From GBS-DC sp037442365 (GTDB taxonomy: Bacteria > Armatimonadota > Fimbriimonadia > Fimbriimonadales > GBS-DC): a stretch of 53,909 nucleotides of DNA. The stretch is from assembly GCA_037442365.1 (NCBI GenBank), contig JBBIQK010000011.1, positions 1 through 53,909 on the forward strand. The letters run 5' to 3'. Position 1 is the first letter of the stretch; each line of letters opens with the position of its first letter. Of this stretch, positions 22,350-31,501 are shown piece after piece. Below the pieces are notes generated by a model that was given only the letters and a program-made list of their open reading frames with translations, made no database searches and had not been told where the DNA came from. The translations under genes were made by a program, and so were the position numbers.

Positions 22350-23536
22350 ACAAGCTCCTGCGCGATTGGTTGCGGGAAGAGCGTCAGTCCCATCAGCTCA
22401 CAGACTTTTTCTGCATGTGCTTTGATTGAATACTGCTCGGCAGTGCGCCGCGCCGTGTGGCGCAGCGTTTCGCGATGGAGATAAGCGCGTTCCATCAGCG
22501 CGGCAAGCAGTTCAGGGTCGCGCTCGGTCAGCACATAGCCGTTCTCGCCGTCTCTGACCACGGCAGGCATGCCGCCGACATTCGTGACGACCGCGGGCAC
22601 GCCGCACGCCAGCGCCTCCAGCAGGGCGGTCGGCAGCCCTTCCCACAGCGAGGTCATCACGAACACATCCGCCTGATGATAATACGATAGAATCGCCTCG
22701 CGCGGCAGCAAGCCCGTCATCACCACAGAGTTAGAGACTCCGTGCTGCGCGATGGCGTTGCGCACTTCGGTCTCGACGGGGTTGTAATCGTGCGAGCCGC
22801 CGACAATCGTAAGGGTCGCGTCGGGATAGCACTCGCGGAACCGCGCGAAGCCTGCAATCAACAAATCCAGCCCCTTGGATGCGTCCAGCCTGCCCACGAA
22901 CAGGATACGGGGCGCGCCGTCGGGACGGGTTGCGGGCGGCGTGTATTCATCAATCTCGATGCCCAGCGGCGTGTAGTGTATCTTGTGTGCGTGCTGAGGG
23001 AACTTGCCGACATAGTAGTCGTAGTCGGCGGGGCTGATGGTGAATACGCCCTGCGCGCGGGCAATCACGCGCGCCTCCATGCGCTGGAACCACGCCCGAA
23101 AGGCGCGCCAGCGGAACAGCGGATGCGAGACCCACTTCTCGAAAAACGCCGACTGCCCATGTGTGTTGAAATAGAGCGGGATGGCGTCGTGCAGAAACGC
23201 CAAGCCGTGTTCGGCGCGGTGAATGTAGACCGCCGTGCCCATGCGCAGGAACTCCGCTTTCTGCTGCTTGAGCGCGTTCAGAAACTTGAAATTCAGCGGA
23301 ATTTTTGAGCGACGCTGTTTCTCATCGTCCACATAGAGCAGGGGCAGGAAGGGGCGCTCCACATCTTTGAGGCGCACCGTTGTCCACTGGCGCAGGGGCA
23401 GGTCGGGATCGGTGGTAATCCCGACGCAGTAGAGTTCGACAGGGGCGTACCGAGCGAAGTTTTTCGTATACTCCAGTACACCGCCCATCGGATACTCCAC
23501 AAAGTCTCCCGCGTATGCCACAATCAGTTTGCGCAT
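22343..23536 (-). CDS. GT4-type glycosyltransferase
   Basis: A 397-residue retaining glycosyltransferase of GT-B fold. The C-terminal domain carries ILFVGRLDASKGLDLLI and the EGLPTALLE (E-x7-E) donor motif followed by ACGVPAVVTNVGGMP. The N-terminal acceptor domain begins LIVAYAGDFVEYPMGGVLEY. It is clearly different from the two flanking paralogues. It lies 6 bases behind the upstream gene, and its stop is overlapped by the next gene, within the algD-headed operon. Confidence 0.87.
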   Translation of the reverse strand: MRKLIVAYAGDFVEYPMGGVLEYTKNFARYAPVELYCVGITTDPDLPLRQWTTVRLKDVERPFLPLLYVDDEKQRRSKIPLNFKFLNALKQQKAEFLRMGTAVYIHRAEHGLAFLHDAIPLYFNTHGQSAFFEKWVSHPLFRWRAFRAWFQRMEARVIARAQGVFTISPADYDYYVGKFPQHAHKIHYTPLGIEIDEYTPPATRPDGAPRILFVGRLDASKGLDLLIAGFARFRECYPDATLTIVGGSHDYNPVETEVRNAIAQHGVSNSVVMTGLLPREAILSYYHQADVFVMTSLWEGLPTALLEALACGVPAVVTNVGGMPAVVRDGENGYVLTERDPELLAALMERAYLHRETLRHTARRTAEQYSIKAHAEKVCELMGLTLFPQPIAQELVC

Positions 23537-23542
23537 CGTCGT

Positions 23543-24775
23543 CTATTTGCCAGCGGTTCGTCCACACCTGCAGGGCAGTTCCATCAGGCGATCGTAAAAC
23601 TCCACCAGTTTCTCACGGCTGTGTTCCCAGCTCAGGCACTCCAGAAACCGCTTGCGCCCGAACGCGCTCATGTGCGCGCGTCGCTCCGAATCGCCGAGCA
23701 GATCGATGATTGCCTGTGCGAAGGCTTTCTCGTCGTTATCCGGGATGTAGACTGCCGCTTCCTGCGCCGAATAACGCGACTCTTTGAGGTCAAACGAAAC
23801 TATCGGTAGTCCGACCGCCATGTACTCGATGATTTTGTTCATGGTAGAGACATCGTTGAGCGGGTTGAGCGGGTCGGGCGCGAGGGCGATATCCGCAGTG
23901 CTGAAGTAGCGCAACAGGTCGTCGTCAGGGATGCGCCCGGTGAACTCCACGAAGTCTGTAAGGTTCAGCTCCTTCGACAGGTTCACCAGGTCGGGGTACA
24001 TATCGCCGCCGCCAATCAGTGCAAAGTGGCAGTGATGGTAGTTGAAGGTATGCACTACATGGGCAATCGCGCGCAGCAGGTAGTCCACGCCGTCCTGCGC
24101 GCCCATCACGCCGAGGTAGACGCCCAGATAGGGGCGTCCGCGCTTGAGTGCGGGGTCGGGCTCCACGCGCTGGAATCGGCTTGCCAGGGGGCCGCTGCGC
24201 ACCACCACGACCCGATCGGGCGGCACGCCGCCGCGCTCCATCGCCACGCGCCGATACGACTCGTTGGTGGCAATCACGGCGTCCGCCGTGCGATAGGTTT
24301 GTTTCTCCAGCCACTGCAAGCCTTTGTAGAACAGGTCGCGCCGCTGGAAGCGCGACTCGTACAGCTCCGGGCACAGGTCGTGCTGGTCGAACACGAACTT
24401 GACGCCCTTGCGCTTGTACCATCGCCCAATGAGCCAGAAGGTGTCGGGTGGGTTGCAGGTTTGAATCACATCGAAGCCGCGCTCTTTCCAGACGCGCCGC
24501 GCCAGCCGCCATGTCTGCAGCCAGCAGTAGCTGAACTCGTACAGGAAGCTCACGACGCTTTTGGTGGGCGGCGGCATTGGGTATCGGTAGAGATGCACGC
24601 CGTTTAGCTCCATATATTCTGGCTCGTCAGGCGGACGTGGCGAGATGACCGACACCTCGTAGCCCGCCTCTGTGAGCGCGAGCGATTCCTGCCACACGCG
24701 CCTGTCCATCGGCACGGGCAGGTTCTCTACCAGAATCAAGACTCGTCCTTTCGGTTTACCAGTACAATCCGACAT
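23543..24775 (-). CDS. GT4-type glycosyltransferase
   Basis: A 410-residue GT-B enzyme, paralogue of the 21099 gene: it opens RVLILVENLPVPMDRRVWQE and shares VSVISPRPPDEPEY, HLYRYPMPPP, VVVRSGP, GVMGAQDGVDY and STMNKIIEYMAVGLPIV. The start overlaps the end of the algD-like gene by 20 bases in another frame, so expression is coupled. The sugar donor is unknown; the neighbouring dehydrogenase hints that a GDP-mannuronate-containing glycan is built here. Confidence 0.86.
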   Translation of the reverse strand: MSDCTGKPKGRVLILVENLPVPMDRRVWQESLALTEAGYEVSVISPRPPDEPEYMELNGVHLYRYPMPPPTKSVVSFLYEFSYCWLQTWRLARRVWKERGFDVIQTCNPPDTFWLIGRWYKRKGVKFVFDQHDLCPELYESRFQRRDLFYKGLQWLEKQTYRTADAVIATNESYRRVAMERGGVPPDRVVVVRSGPLASRFQRVEPDPALKRGRPYLGVYLGVMGAQDGVDYLLRAIAHVVHTFNYHHCHFALIGGGDMYPDLVNLSKELNLTDFVEFTGRIPDDDLLRYFSTADIALAPDPLNPLNDVSTMNKIIEYMAVGLPIVSFDLKESRYSAQEAAVYIPDNDEKAFAQAIIDLLGDSERRAHMSAFGRKRFLECLSWEHSREKLVEFYDRLMELPCRCGRTAGK

Positions 24776-26072
24776 AGCGCCCTCTCAGTGCTTCAGGGGT
24801 CAACGCGCGGGCAAGGTCTACCACGACCTGCGTCTCGCGATTCTCCGCGAGAATGACCTCGCGCGTTGCCGGGTCAAGGTGCCCAATCACAAGCACTTCG
24901 GCGTGTTGAATGACTTCCCGTGCGTCTTCGCGCAGGATTTCACGGATGTGCGGAATTTCGCGCTCGATAAACGCTTTATTAGAGCCGTACAGCGCCGCGT
25001 AAGAGACATTCGGGTCGTGAATGAGCAGGCGGTAGCCCTTGCCGATGAGCTGTTCGGCGAGTTCGACCAGCGGGCTTTCGCGCAGGTCGTCGGTGCCGGG
25101 CTTGAACGACAATCCGAACAGCCCCACTTTGCGCTTGCGCAGGCGCACGATGCTTTTGACAACCTCTTCAATCTGACGGCGGTTGCTGGGCATAATTCCT
25201 TCCAGCATCGGCAGCTCGAGGTCATTCGAGCGGGCGCGGTAGGTGAGCGCGCGCAGGTCTTTGGGCAGGCACGAGCCGCCGAACGCAAATCCGGGCGTCA
25301 GGTACTTGGGCGAGATGTTAAGTTTCGTATCGGCGCAGAAGACGCGCATCACCTCGTGGCTATCCACGCCCTCCGCCTTGCAGAGCATGCCCAGCTCGTT
25401 GGCGAAGGTAATCTTGAGCGCGTGAAAGGCGTTGCAAGCGTACTTGATTGTCTCCGCCGTGCGGATAGAAACGAGGAACAGCTGCGCTTTGACCGATTCG
25501 TAGAGGGCGGCAACTTTCTCGGCGTCTGTCTCCTGCAACGCGCCGACCACCGTGAAGGGTGGGTCATAGTAGTCAGCGATTGCCGTGCCCTCGCGCAGGA
25601 ATTCGGGGTTCACCGCCAGCCCGAAGTGTTCGTTGACGCGCTTGCCCGACGCCTCCTCCAGAATCGGCAGCACAACCTCTTCCGCCGTGCCGGGCAGTAT
25701 CGTGCTTCGAATTACCACGATATGGTAGTCTGGCTTTGTGATGAGCGCCTCGCCAATCTGCCGTGCAACGCGCTCCAGGTAATCCGTGCGCAGGTCGCCG
25801 TTCTCTTTGCTGGGCGTGCCGACACAGAGCAGGGAAATCTCAGTGCTATGAACGGCTTCGGTGGCGTCATCGGTGACGGTGAGCCTGCCCGATTCGACTG
25901 CCTGTTGGAGGTACGGCTCCAGGTTCGCCTCCACGATGGGCGCTTTGCCCTGACGAATGAGGTCTAACTTGTAAGGGTCCACATCGACGCCGACCACCGT
26001 GTGTCCCTCTTTCGCGAGGCACGCCGCCGACACTACTCCGACATAACCTAATCCAAAGATACTTACTCGCAT
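24756..26072 (-). CDS. algD: GDP-mannose 6-dehydrogenase (AlgD-like)
   Basis: A 438-residue NAD-dependent dehydrogenase. The N-terminal Rossmann loop is IFGLGYVGVVSAACLAKEGH, the catalytic Cys268 sits in FAFGGSCLPKD, and the C-terminal UDP/GDP-binding domain has SFKPGTDDLRESPLVELAEQ. Details such as FCADTKLN and LRESPLVELAE fit AlgD (GDP-mannose to GDP-mannuronate) better than UDP-glucose dehydrogenase. ATG 26072 is chosen over the in-frame GTG 26081. It leads an operon with three glycosyltransferases. No alginate polymerase (alg8/alg44) is seen, so the product need not be alginate. Confidence 0.85.
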   Translation of the reverse strand: MRVSIFGLGYVGVVSAACLAKEGHTVVGVDVDPYKLDLIRQGKAPIVEANLEPYLQQAVESGRLTVTDDATEAVHSTEISLLCVGTPSKENGDLRTDYLERVARQIGEALITKPDYHIVVIRSTILPGTAEEVVLPILEEASGKRVNEHFGLAVNPEFLREGTAIADYYDPPFTVVGALQETDAEKVAALYESVKAQLFLVSIRTAETIKYACNAFHALKITFANELGMLCKAEGVDSHEVMRVFCADTKLNISPKYLTPGFAFGGSCLPKDLRALTYRARSNDLELPMLEGIMPSNRRQIEEVVKSIVRLRKRKVGLFGLSFKPGTDDLRESPLVELAEQLIGKGYRLLIHDPNVSYAALYGSNKAFIEREIPHIREILREDAREVIQHAEVLVIGHLDPATREVILAENRETQVVVDLARALTPEALRGRYVGLYW

Positions 26073-26110
26073 AGTCACCACCGAAGGCGTTATTCCACAC
26101 CGCCGCCTAT

Positions 26111-26116
26111 ATTATA
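26111..26116 (-). promoter_or_regulatory. -10 box of the algD-glycosyltransferase operon
   Basis: GGCTATAAT on the minus strand, 38 nt before ATG 26072. The 72-base gap between the 26145 gene and the operon holds this box and nothing else visible. Confidence 0.6.
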
Positions 26117-26144
26117 GCCTAAATGCTCGGCGAAAAGTGCGTCC

Positions 26145-27368
26145 CTATTCCCAGTGGGCGCGCTGGTACTCGCTCCAGACGCGCATGTAGACCTGCTGAG
26201 TTAGCTGAGCGATTCGTCGCCAGTTGAATTCACGCTGAACGGTTTTCTGTGCGTTCTGGGCGCGACGGCGCGCCGCAACGGGGTCGCTCAGCACGCGCAG
26301 GATACCCCATGCGAGGCTCTCTGGGTTGCCCGCCCAGGTGAGGATGCCCGTCTCTTCATGGCGCACGACTTCTTTCAGACCGCCTGCGTCGGAGACCACC
26401 ACGGGCGCGCCCGCCGCCATCGCCTCCAGCGCGACAATCCCGAACGGCTCGTACAGACTGGGGTAGACGGCGACATCAATCATGCGGTACAGGCGTAGCA
26501 GGTCGCTGTCGGGGATGAAGCCCGTGAACTGCACGGCGTCTTCCAGATGGCAGAATCGCACAAACTCTTCCAGATGCGCCCGGTAGCCGCCGCCGACCAC
26601 CACCAGCTTCGCTTGGGGAAACTCCACGCGTACTATCGGCAACGCCTGCAACAGCACCTGCACGCCCTTTTCGCGCACCATGCGCCCCACGAAGAAGATC
26701 AGCGGCTGATCTGGCTTGGCGAAGCGCGCGCGGAACGCATGTCGTTCGGTTTCGGGAAAGTCGAACTGGAACTTCTCGGCGCGGATGCCGTTAGGAATTA
26801 CATCCAGCTTGTCGTAGGGTATGTTGAGCGCATGCGTCACCTCGCCGCGCATGAATTCGCTGCACACAATCACGCGCCACGCCTCGTAGCTGAGTTCCCA
26901 CTCCATCTGATGGATGGCGCGGGAGAGATCAGAGTGTATACCGCCGTGCCTGCCGTGTTCGGTGGCGTGGATGGTGGCAATCAAGGGCAGTTTGTGGCGG
27001 TGCTTGAGCGATTTCGCGGCGGGGTGCGCCAGCCAGTCGTGCGCGTGCAGCAGGACAGGCTCGCGCTGGGCGCGGGCAGGTTTGCCGCGCAGCAGCTCCG
27101 CCAGCAGGGCGTCCGCGCGCGCCTCGAACGCGGCGTTCATCGTCCACACCCCCTGCAGAAAGTCGCCGTGAGGGGAGGGCGGCGCGCCCACCCGATGGAG
27201 ATGCACCCCGTTCTCCACCGATTCGTCGGGTGCGTCAGGATGGGTAGCGGTGATTACATGCACCTGCACGCCTTGCGCCGCCAGCGCCTCCGACAACTCC
27301 TGCACATGGCGGGCAATCCCCCCGACAATGCGCGGAGGGTACTCCCACGAAAGCATGATGACACGCAC
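26145..27368 (-). CDS. GT4 glycosyltransferase, glycogen-synthase-like
   Basis: A 407-residue GT-B enzyme that opens MLSWEYPPRIVGGIARHVQELSEAL-like (GTG start at 27368, 33 bases after the lipoprotein gene). The C-terminal domain has FVGRMVREKGVQVLLQAL and the E-x7-E motif EPFGIVALEAM followed by AGAPVVVSDAGGL. The N-terminal WEYPP...GG loop is typical of glycogen/starch synthase relatives and trehalose or sucrose-phosphate type GT4 enzymes. The substrate is not certain. It may be transcribed with the lipoprotein and the large secreted protein upstream. Confidence 0.83.
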   Translation of the reverse strand: MRVIMLSWEYPPRIVGGIARHVQELSEALAAQGVQVHVITATHPDAPDESVENGVHLHRVGAPPSPHGDFLQGVWTMNAAFEARADALLAELLRGKPARAQREPVLLHAHDWLAHPAAKSLKHRHKLPLIATIHATEHGRHGGIHSDLSRAIHQMEWELSYEAWRVIVCSEFMRGEVTHALNIPYDKLDVIPNGIRAEKFQFDFPETERHAFRARFAKPDQPLIFFVGRMVREKGVQVLLQALPIVRVEFPQAKLVVVGGGYRAHLEEFVRFCHLEDAVQFTGFIPDSDLLRLYRMIDVAVYPSLYEPFGIVALEAMAAGAPVVVSDAGGLKEVVRHEETGILTWAGNPESLAWGILRVLSDPVAARRRAQNAQKTVQREFNWRRIAQLTQQVYMRVWSEYQRAHWE

Positions 27369-27401
27369 AGACGCACAGGTTCGCCTACGCCCGCGCGACT
27401 C

Positions 27402-28307
27402 CTACTGCAGCGCGACCGTGCCCAGGTCTATCTGCTGGGTGAGGCTGTTGACGGTGAGCGTGCGCGTCGCCGTACGCGACTCTTTTGTGAACACGAGTCG
27501 GTACTCGCCGGGCAGCAGCCAGAGTTGGAACGCGCCGTTCGGCTGCGACAGGATCACCGACTCGCTGGCAATCAGCGCGTCGGGCGGGGTGTAGATGTCG
27601 ATACGCACGCCGACGGCGTCGCTGAGCGGCACCTGTACCACGCCGCGCACATTGCCTGGCTGTCCGGGTGGGTTGTCGTCCGTTTCGCGCAGCAGCAGCA
27701 GGTCGCCCACCTCCATCACGCCGTCAATCACGGGCTGGTCGGCGAGGAAACGGCGTGGGATGTAGCCCGTTTTCTGCACTTCACCTTCGGGGTCCAGTAC
27801 GCCTTCGGGGTCGTAGGCGACGCTGTTGAGGGTGAAGCGTCCCGTCGTAGGGTTGCTCTGAGCGCGCTGTCCCAGCAGCACGATGGTCGCCTCGCCGACG
27901 GGTTGCTGCGTAAGCGCGTCCACGATGCGCCCCTGCACGGAGATGGTCTGCGCGCCCACATACAGGTCGCCCAGGTCTACCGTCTGTCCCGCTTGCAGGG
28001 GCGGCAGGGTGAAGGTGAAATCGGGCAAGCCGGGCGTGCGCACGAGCAGTTGCGTAGCGGTCGGCGGCACGCGCAGCTGGAACGCGCCCTCCTGGGTGCT
28101 GGTGCGCACGCTCTGCCCGCCGACGATGACCGTCGCGGCAGGGTTCGGCGGCTGACCCGTGCCGACCAGCACCACGCGCCCCTGCAGCAGCGTCGAGGGT
28201 CCGAAGCCGCCTCCGCCGCCCCCGCAGCCTGCAAGCAGCGCGCCCATCAGGGCGAAGACGCTTAGCAGCAATCCCCAGAGACCAGTTCGCCTGTTCATCG
28301 TGTTCAC
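27402..28307 (-). CDS. Lipoprotein with carboxypeptidase-regulatory-like repeats
   Basis: A 301-residue protein from GTG 28307 (ATG 28298 also fits). The signal peptide ends in the lipobox LLAGC, then a Gly run marks a flexible tether. Three beta-sandwich modules follow with the theme G-x-V-V-...-G-x-F-x-L-x-L-P (for example GRVVLVGTGQPPNPAATVIV and GAFQLWLLPGEYRLVF), resembling carboxypeptidase regulatory-like/CnaB folds. No enzyme site is seen. Its start overlaps the stop of the 1027-residue gene (GTGA), so they are probably partners in the outer envelope. Confidence 0.72.
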   Translation of the reverse strand: MNTMNRRTGLWGLLLSVFALMGALLAGCGGGGGGFGPSTLLQGRVVLVGTGQPPNPAATVIVGGQSVRTSTQEGAFQLRVPPTATQLLVRTPGLPDFTFTLPPLQAGQTVDLGDLYVGAQTISVQGRIVDALTQQPVGEATIVLLGQRAQSNPTTGRFTLNSVAYDPEGVLDPEGEVQKTGYIPRRFLADQPVIDGVMEVGDLLLLRETDDNPPGQPGNVRGVVQVPLSDAVGVRIDIYTPPDALIASESVILSQPNGAFQLWLLPGEYRLVFTKESRTATRTLTVNSLTQQIDLGTVALQ

Positions 28308-31300
28308 CGTGTGAGGAGGATGGGCACAGTTGCGCGCGCGACGCGCCCGTCGCTATCGATAGCTTCGATGTGCGCCAAGTAGGTTCCCGGTGGGAGCGCG
28401 CGTTCGCTGGAGTCGCGCCCGTTCCAGGTGAGGCTCTGCATGCCCGCGCCCGCCGCCCGACTGGGCGTCAGCACGCGCAGCGTCTCGCCGCGCGCGGAGC
28501 GTATCTCAGCGCGGAGGGTCGCCTCGCCTGTGAGCTGGAACTGCAGCGTCGTTTGCCCGCCGCGCGAGACGGTCGCCGACAGGTTCGTGATGCGCACAGG
28601 CGCGGCGGCGGTCGGCTCCACTATCACGCGCAGGGTCTGCGCCTCGGCGGGCGTGAAGCGGTAGAACTCACGCTGGCGCATGTCGACGCGCTCGCCCGTG
28701 AGCGGATTTTCCAGCGTGATGCGCCAGCGTCGGGGCGTCGTGTCGGGAATGCGCCAGGTGAGTGTATGCTCGCGGTTCGGCTCGGCGGGCGCGACCTGCA
28801 GCGTCCACTCCTGTCGGCTGGCGACGGGCTTGACCGACTGCGCCAGTCGCTGCCCAGCGTCGTCCAGCACGCCGAACGCGCTCACACCGGGCAGGGCAGG
28901 GGGCGCGTCGTGATTGTAGAGATGGCTGCGCGTGCGCACGGCGTTATCGACTCCCAGCGTCGCTGCGCCGCCGCCCACGGGCGACTGCAGCATCAGCTCC
29001 ATCGTCCACGCAGGCTCCAGCGTTGCGCGTGCGGCGCGTCCCGTGCCGCCGACTGGCGGCGGGATAAGCAGCGTTACGCCTTCGGGGCGCAGCACGCGCA
29101 CCCAGTAGGCGCGTCCAGGCTCCAGCTGCGTCGCCTGCACATAGACGCCTGCGCTGCCCAGCGTCCACACGCGACTGCCCACCAGCGGCGGTTCGCCGCC
29201 CAGCGACTCGGTCGCCGTCTCCCACGAAACGGGCGCACTGAACTGATGCACCACCTGCAGGCTGTTGATGGGCACAGGCTGGTTGAAGGGCATCCCCACC
29301 AGATTCCAGCCGGGCTGAAGCGCAATCGCGAAGGGGCGGTCGGCGGCGGGCGGCTCGCCAGAAATTATGATGTTGATGGGACTGCTCAACTGCAGGAAGT
29401 AGCCTACGCCGGGTGCAGGGGGCGGAGTCGCGGGGTAGTAGGCGTAGCCGAAGATCTCCTGACGCCACTGCGCGAGGCGCAGCTGGCTGGCGGGGATGTT
29501 GAGCAGCTTCGCCATGTCGGTCTCGGAGGGGCGCAGGGGCAGACTCACCATATGCAATCCCGCGCTGCGATTGAGCGTGAAGACGCCCGCTGGCGTCAGC
29601 AGCGTCGCCTGCACATAATGGAAGCCGACGCCCGTGTTCGTGCGCCATGTGCCCACCTGTGCGCCTTGACTGTTAAAAAAGGTGAGCGTCGCCGTGCGCT
29701 CGCGAGCGAGAGTCTCCTCGCTGAACTGCATGCCGAACGCGCCTTTGTTGACGGGCGCGCTGCGCGTCTCTGTGCCAATCTGTATCTCGACCGTGCCCTC
29801 GTCCAGCCCGAACACCACGCCGAAAAAGTTGTTGCGGAAGGTGACGCCCTGCACCTTGCTGCTGGGGTAATAGACCTTCGCATTCTCCGTGCCGACGCTG
29901 AAGTCCACCGTCAGTCGCTGGTTGGCGGTCTCCGCGCCGACGAAACTGGGCACCACTGCGCCCGTGCCGACGCGAATATCTACCCGCTCGTACTGGGGCG
30001 AGAGCGTGAGGCGGTTGTAGGCGAAGTCCCAGTAGATGGGGTAGCTGGTTCCGTTCAGCAGCGCCTCGTCCCAGCCGTTGCCCACGCGCGTTGTCTGAAA
30101 ATAGGTCAGGAACACGGTGAACACCGCCTGCTCGTCGGGTTGCAGTCCCGACGCATACGGGAACATCTGCGCGTGCAGTTTGCGCCCGTAGGTCACGCTC
30201 GTGTCCAGAATATACTGACGGCGCACCCACTGCTCGAAGGAAACGCCTTCCACCGTCGGGTTCGGGTTGCCCGAAATCGCCGCGAGCGTTTGTCGTGCGA
30301 GGTTCAGCAGTTGCGTCGTGTCGCCGCGCAGGGCGGGGGTGTAGTTCTGATAGTATCGCTGGTTGAACTCGCGGAAGAAGCTGGGATACTCGGTCGCCAG
30401 CTTGAGCCACACGGAGCCTGCCATCAGATAGCGCACGAGCCACAGCCCGCCCGTCGTGCCGCCCGCAATCGGGGGCTGGCGCAGCGACGGCGCGATGAAA
30501 CTGGAGCTGCCCAGCGTCGGCTGGTTCCACGCATCATAGTACGGGCGCGCGTCATAGGTGTTGTCCAGCGTCTGGTCGATGAAGTCGCCGTTCAAACCCG
30601 CGAGGCTGCGGAACGCGCTTCCGCGCGCGATTCGCGCCGTGACCGCCCGCGCGAAGCCCGCCTCCCACACATCATAAAACGGCGCGACATCCGCATGGAA
30701 CGCCTGCACAATCAAATTAAGCAGGTTCACCGCCGCCGCCTCGCGCGAGTTGTAGATGGGGAACAGGAATCGGTTGTTGCTCACATCGTAAATCCCGCCC
30801 ACCACCGCGTCACGGTCGCCAATGGCGTCGTCGTAGTTCACCACCTGGATGGTGAGCGTGCGCGCGGGCTTGCCGTACTCGGCTTCCACCAGCGCGGGCG
30901 CGGCGTCCAGAATCGTCTGCAGCAGCGCTTTGTAGGCGGGCGGGAAGGGGTCGTCGCCGTCCACAATCTGGAAGCTCAGCGCACCGTTGCCCAGCCCGTC
31001 CGAGCGCGTGCGCGCGGGCAGAATCAGCTCCCCGTTCCGACGCAGCACGACCGTGTGCAGGATGGGCAGGCGGTAGTCTTCGGGGAGCAGACCGAGCTGT
31101 TTGTAGAGGCGGATCTGGGCGCGCGCGCCCTGAATCTGCGCCCGCGTTGCCCGCTCCACATGCGCCCGTATCAGCCGATCCACCGCTTCGGGCGAGCGCC
31201 CCACACGGTCGATGTCCACCGCAATCACATGCTGGGGACCGTTGCTGACCGTTTCGAAGGGGCGGTTAACGATGTTGCGATAGACCTGCGCGTGTAGCCC

Positions 31301-31387
31301 GTACAGCAGTCCCAGCGTCGCCAGCGCCGCAAGGAGGCGCATCATCCCTGCCTTCATCATTCCCATCCTTAGACGCGCGAGGCGCAT
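28304..31387 (-). CDS. Large secreted protein with FlgD-like C-terminal domain
   Basis: A 1027-residue protein. ATG 31387 is chosen because the -10 (31419-31424) and GGTGGGA sit just upstream; longer starts lie beyond that promoter. The signal peptide ends near YGLHAQ. The N-terminal third has a helix pair (NLLNLIVQAFHADVAPFYD, then WEAGFARAV) recalling zinc peptidases of the gluzincin type, but HExxH is absent, so it may be a non-catalytic relative. The middle holds modules with LQPGWNLVGMPF and GLHMVSLPLRP. The end is an FlgD/T9SS-like Ig domain (TWNGRDSSERALPPGTYLAHI). The function is unknown; surface location is likely. Confidence 0.65.
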   Translation of the reverse strand: MRLARLRMGMMKAGMMRLLAALATLGLLYGLHAQVYRNIVNRPFETVSNGPQHVIAVDIDRVGRSPEAVDRLIRAHVERATRAQIQGARAQIRLYKQLGLLPEDYRLPILHTVVLRRNGELILPARTRSDGLGNGALSFQIVDGDDPFPPAYKALLQTILDAAPALVEAEYGKPARTLTIQVVNYDDAIGDRDAVVGGIYDVSNNRFLFPIYNSREAAAVNLLNLIVQAFHADVAPFYDVWEAGFARAVTARIARGSAFRSLAGLNGDFIDQTLDNTYDARPYYDAWNQPTLGSSSFIAPSLRQPPIAGGTTGGLWLVRYLMAGSVWLKLATEYPSFFREFNQRYYQNYTPALRGDTTQLLNLARQTLAAISGNPNPTVEGVSFEQWVRRQYILDTSVTYGRKLHAQMFPYASGLQPDEQAVFTVFLTYFQTTRVGNGWDEALLNGTSYPIYWDFAYNRLTLSPQYERVDIRVGTGAVVPSFVGAETANQRLTVDFSVGTENAKVYYPSSKVQGVTFRNNFFGVVFGLDEGTVEIQIGTETRSAPVNKGAFGMQFSEETLARERTATLTFFNSQGAQVGTWRTNTGVGFHYVQATLLTPAGVFTLNRSAGLHMVSLPLRPSETDMAKLLNIPASQLRLAQWRQEIFGYAYYPATPPPAPGVGYFLQLSSPINIIISGEPPAADRPFAIALQPGWNLVGMPFNQPVPINSLQVVHQFSAPVSWETATESLGGEPPLVGSRVWTLGSAGVYVQATQLEPGRAYWVRVLRPEGVTLLIPPPVGGTGRAARATLEPAWTMELMLQSPVGGGAATLGVDNAVRTRSHLYNHDAPPALPGVSAFGVLDDAGQRLAQSVKPVASRQEWTLQVAPAEPNREHTLTWRIPDTTPRRWRITLENPLTGERVDMRQREFYRFTPAEAQTLRVIVEPTAAAPVRITNLSATVSRGGQTTLQFQLTGEATLRAEIRSARGETLRVLTPSRAAGAGMQSLTWNGRDSSERALPPGTYLAHIEAIDSDGRVARATVPILLTR

Positions 31388-31418
31388 GGGGGTTTCCCAC
31401 CCGCCCGCGCTGGGGAGG

Positions 31419-31424
31419 AGTGTA
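31419..31424 (-). promoter_or_regulatory. -10 box of the 1027-residue gene
   Basis: TGGTACACT on the minus strand, 31 nt before ATG 31387. With the GGTGGGA site it supports that start. Confidence 0.45.
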
Positions 31425-31475
31425 CCATGTTTGAACAACGCAAAGAAGACTTGTAATCGATCGTGGGTATAGGGG

Positions 31476-31481
31476 TATAAT
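31476..31481 (+). promoter_or_regulatory. -10 box of the nuclease-like gene
   Basis: TAGGGGTATAATAAC; the box ends 20 nt before ATG 31502, leaving a leader with AGAAGGGG as ribosome-binding site. Confidence 0.6.
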
Positions 31482-31501
31482 AACAAAGCGTAGAAGGGGA
31501 A

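Noticed and set aside
24672..25967. A 431-codon plus-strand frame opposite algD
   Set aside because: Antisense to a well-conserved enzyme; no family resemblance.
28370..31297. A 975-codon open frame on the plus strand opposite the large secreted protein
   Set aside because: It lies wholly antisense to a gene with signal peptide and recognisable domains; its own translation is Arg/His-rich, low in hydrophobic cores and has no start context. Long antisense frames are expected with this GC-rich codon use.
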